Assembly: GCF_000474945.1 (NCBI RefSeq)
Contig: NZ_AXDW01000017.1
Location: 1-64,000 of the forward strand
Reading direction: 5' to 3'
Length of the DNA: 64,000 nucleotides
From: Solimonas soli DSM 21787
Lineage (GTDB): Bacteria > Pseudomonadota > Gammaproteobacteria > Nevskiales > Nevskiaceae
Below the pieces are notes generated by a model that did no database searches, had not been told where the DNA came from, and saw nothing but the letters and a program-made list of their open reading frames with translations. Positions 61,877 to 64,000 of this stretch are shown piece after piece (position 1 is the first letter of the stretch; the number at the start of each line of letters is the position of its first letter). Made by a program: the position numbers and the translations under genes.

Positions 61877-62749
61877 TCAGTCGGCGGCTGCGCCGCCGCC
61901 GCCGAGCTGCAGCGCCAGCGCGTACAGCTCCTTCTTGCGGGCGCCGGTGATCTCGGCGGCGACGCGCGCCGCGCGCGAGGCCGGCATTTCGCGGAGCAGC
62001 AGGCGCAGCACGCGCTCGCCTTCGCCGGCGCGCGGATCGTCGGCCGGCGGCGCGCCGCCGATCACCAGCACGAATTCGCCGCGCGCGCGGTTGACGTCGG
62101 CGGCGAGCCAGGCCGCGACCTCGGCCGCGCCGGCGCGCACGCTCTGTTCGTAGAGCTTGGTCAGCTCGCGCGCCAGGCACAGCGGCCGTTCGCCGCCGAG
62201 CACGGCGGCGATGTCGGCGACGCAGTCGGCGATGCGGTGGCTCGATTCGTAGACGATCAGGGTGCGCGTTTCCGGCGCCAGCTCGGCGAGCCGTTCGCGC
62301 CGCGCCGCACCCTTCGCCGGCAGGAAGCCTTCGAACACGAAGCGGTCGGAGGCGATGCCGGAAATCGACAGCGCGGCGATCGCCGCGCAGGGCCCCGGAA
62401 TGGCCAGCACCGGCAGGTTCGCCTTGCGCGCCGCGCGTACCACGGCGAAGCCGGGATCGGAGATCAGCGGCGTGCCGGCGTCGGACACCAGGGCCAGCGC
62501 GTCGCCGCCCTGCAGCCGCGCAACCAGGCGCGCGCAGATTTCGTCCTCGTTGTGCTCGTGCACCGCGATCAGCGGTTTGCGGATGCCGAAATGCGTGAGC
62601 AGGTTGGCGGTGTTGCGCGTGTCCTCGGCGCAGATCGCGGCGACACCGTCGAGCACTTCCTGCGCGCGCGGCGCAAGATCGTCGAGATTGCCGATCGGCG
62701 TGGCGACGACATAAAGATGACCGGGCGCGATGCGCGGGCTGCCGCTCAT
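61877..62749 (-). CDS. rsmI: 16S rRNA 2'-O-methyltransferase (C1402)
   Basis: A 290-residue tetrapyrrole-methylase-fold enzyme that 2'-O-methylates C1402 in the ribosomal P site. Blocks: GHLYVVATPIGNLDDLAPRA, ICAEDTRNTANLLTHFGI, LVSDAGTPLISDPGFAVV, IPGPCAAIAALSISGI and the C-terminal ARELTKLYEQSVRAGAAEV. ATG at 62749 starts just before the first strand. Divergent from lpoA over 111 bp, the conserved gammaproteobacterial arrangement. Confidence 0.96.
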   Translation of the reverse strand: MSGSPRIAPGHLYVVATPIGNLDDLAPRAQEVLDGVAAICAEDTRNTANLLTHFGIRKPLIAVHEHNEDEICARLVARLQGGDALALVSDAGTPLISDPGFAVVRAARKANLPVLAIPGPCAAIAALSISGIASDRFVFEGFLPAKGAARRERLAELAPETRTLIVYESSHRIADCVADIAAVLGGERPLCLARELTKLYEQSVRAGAAEVAAWLAADVNRARGEFVLVIGGAPPADDPRAGEGERVLRLLLREMPASRAARVAAEITGARKKELYALALQLGGGGAAAD

Positions 62750-62860
62750 GGGCGGACTCGTGCGTCGCGTGCCTTGCCGGCCTGCGCGCCGCCGAGGCGG
62801 GAGCGCGGCGAGCGCGGGCCTGCGGCCGGAATGCTTTGGCGGCGTGTCATACTCGACATT

Positions 62861-64000
62861 ATGGTGCCGAACGCTCTGCTCCCCAAAGCCATTGTCGCGC
62901 TCTTGCCGGCGCTGCTCTACGCCTGCTCGGAGATTCCGTCGAAGCCGCCGCCGGGCACGGTGCAGCGCACGAGCCCGCGCGTGCAGGCCGCGCCGCCCGC
63001 GCCGGCCGGCGTAACGGCGCCGCCGCCGGCGGCCTATGCCGCGCCCGCGCCCGCGCCGGCGCGCAGCGGCGGCGGCCTGGCCCTGCTGCTGCCGCTGAGC
63101 GGCGCCTATTCGGCGGCGGCGGAATCGGTGCGCGACGGCTTCGTCAGCGCCTATTTCGGCGATGCCGCGCACGCGCGCCTGCGCGTTTACGACATCGGCG
63201 CCACGGTCGATACACTGCGCGCCGCCTATCAGCAGGCGCTCAACGACGGCGCCGGCTTCATCGTCGGGCCGCTGCGCAAGGAAGACGTCACCGCGCTCGC
63301 CGGCTTCGTGCCGCCGGTGCCGGTGCTGGCGCTCAACTATCTCGATGCCGGCGTCGCGGCGCCGTTCAACTTCTTCCAGCTCGGCGTCGCGCCGGAGGAC
63401 GAGGCGCGCGCTGCCGCGCGTCAGGCGCTGGCGCTCGGCCAGCGCCGCGCCGTCGCTCTGGTGCCGGATGCCGACTGGGGCGCGCGCGTGCTCGCCGCCT
63501 TCGACGAGACCTTGCGCGCCAACGGCGGCGCGGTGGTGCGCTCGCAGCGCTACGCGCAGGGCGCGATCGACGTGTCGAAGACCATCGCCGACCTCATGGG
63601 CGTCAGTGCCAGCGAGGATCGCCACAAGGCGCTGACCGCGGTGCTCGGCGAGAAGAGCGAGTTCGAGTCGGCGCGGCGCGGCGACATCGATCTGGTCTTT
63701 CTGGCGGCGCGCCCGCAGGACGCGCAGCTGCTGATTCCGCAGCTGCGCTTCAACCGCGCCGGCGATCTGCCGATCTACGCGACGGCGCTGATCTACGACG
63801 GCAAGCCGGGCGGCGATCTCAATGGCCTGCGTTTCTGCGATGCGCCCTGGCTGATCGGGCAGTCGGACGCGCTCAGCGCGCAGCGCAGCGCCGCGAACGG
63901 ACTGTCGACGGCGACGCCTCGCCTGTTCGCGCTCGGCCGCGACGCATACACGCTGGCCGCCGGCCTGCAGCGCGGCGCGCTGCGCGTCGGCGATGCGATC
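62861..64000 (+). CDS. lpoA: Penicillin-binding protein activator LpoA, short form (3' end outside window)
   Basis: 380 codons are seen, with no stop before the window edge. A lipoprotein signal with lipobox LLYAC places Cys at residue 22. A Pro/Ala-rich linker (about 25-68) leads straight to the periplasmic-binding-protein-like domain: LALLLPLSGAYSAAAESVRD, LVFLAARPQDAQLLIPQLRF, FALGRDAYTLAAGLQRG. LpoA activates the peptidoglycan synthase PBP1A from the outer membrane. E. coli LpoA has a TPR-like domain of about 220 residues before this one; it is absent here. Confidence 0.9.
   Translation, partial: MVPNALLPKAIVALLPALLYACSEIPSKPPPGTVQRTSPRVQAAPPAPAGVTAPPPAAYAAPAPAPARSGGGLALLLPLSGAYSAAAESVRDGFVSAYFGDAAHARLRVYDIGATVDTLRAAYQQALNDGAGFIVGPLRKEDVTALAGFVPPVPVLALNYLDAGVAAPFNFFQLGVAPEDEARAAARQALALGQRRAVALVPDADWGARVLAAFDETLRANGGAVVRSQRYAQGAIDVSKTIADLMGVSASEDRHKALTAVLGEKSEFESARRGDIDLVFLAARPQDAQLLIPQLRFNRAGDLPIYATALIYDGKPGGDLNGLRFCDAPWLIGQSDALSAQRSAANGLSTATPRLFALGRDAYTLAAGLQRGALRVGDAI

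Overview
The window is high-GC DNA from a gammaproteobacterium, most likely near Nevskiales/Xanthomonadales. Evidence: the infC-rpmI-rplT-pheS-pheT-ihfA-merR block, LpoA next to RsmI, a COQ7-type ubiquinone hydroxylase, MinCDE, a Gcr-type 'recombinase', a polyhydroxyalkanoate phasin, and CCCTCTCC-type intergenic palindromes. This placement is an inference from gene content. Nearly every base is in a tightly packed gene, and start/stop overlaps (ATGA, GTGA, TGATG) are common.

Layout. 1-9.1 kb: a complete RND drug/solvent pump (outer membrane factor, adaptor, permease) read leftwards, preceded on the same strand by a two-component system with two response regulators, one of them with a degenerate receiver. 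9.2-13.6 kb: Gcr-type membrane protein, a small membrane protein behind a near-perfect Fur box, and an AidB-like flavoprotein. 13.8-14.0 kb: tRNA-Pro(GGG) with a partial copy of its 3' end 152 bp away. 14.1-19.8 kb: translation operon infC (AUC start), rpmI, rplT, pheS, pheT, ihfA, merR, with a good sigma70 promoter but without thrS beside it. 20.0-24.6 kb: a three-gene unit of HDAC-family deacetylase, Pat-like acetyltransferase and a DUF4010 membrane protein. 24.7-28.2 kb: small envelope proteins, DUF72, a GcvA-like LysR regulator and a DsbA-fold isomerase. 28.4-31.6 kb: the proteasome-like Anbu protease converging on alpha-E and circularly permuted ATP-grasp genes. 31.7-38.6 kb: minCDE, ferredoxin-NADP reductase, fadD, a YihY membrane protein and a phasin with a clear promoter and operator.

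39.0-48.7 kb is the most distinctive accessory region. It holds a seven-gene Nit1C cluster (Sll0783-family protein, nitrilase, radical SAM, GNAT, AIR-synthase-like, MSMEG_0570-like, flavin oxidoreductase), whose relatives are tied to nitrogen starvation and cyanide assimilation. A strong sigma54-type promoter stands in front of it. A divergent MocR-type regulator shares the promoter region, which carries repeated ATTGAT/ATCAAT half-sites. Downstream of the regulator come a DUF2970 protein and two multihaem cytochromes c in an overlapping operon.

48.7-64 kb: DUF6489-like and MAPEG proteins, coq7, then holA-proA-VOC-nadD-rsfS-rlmH, an LplT-PlsC fusion, a DUF2157/GDYXXLXY pair, an unusual exported protein fused to an outer-membrane barrel, rsmI and the start of a short-form lpoA that runs off the right edge.

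The best candidates for new biology are the promoter architecture and cytochrome neighbours of the Nit1C locus, the IPT/Calx-beta/sorting-tail/barrel fusion at 59.2-61.4 kb, the HDAC/Pat/DUF4010 operon, and the histone-H1-like basic tails found on three unrelated proteins, including the ribosome silencing factor.
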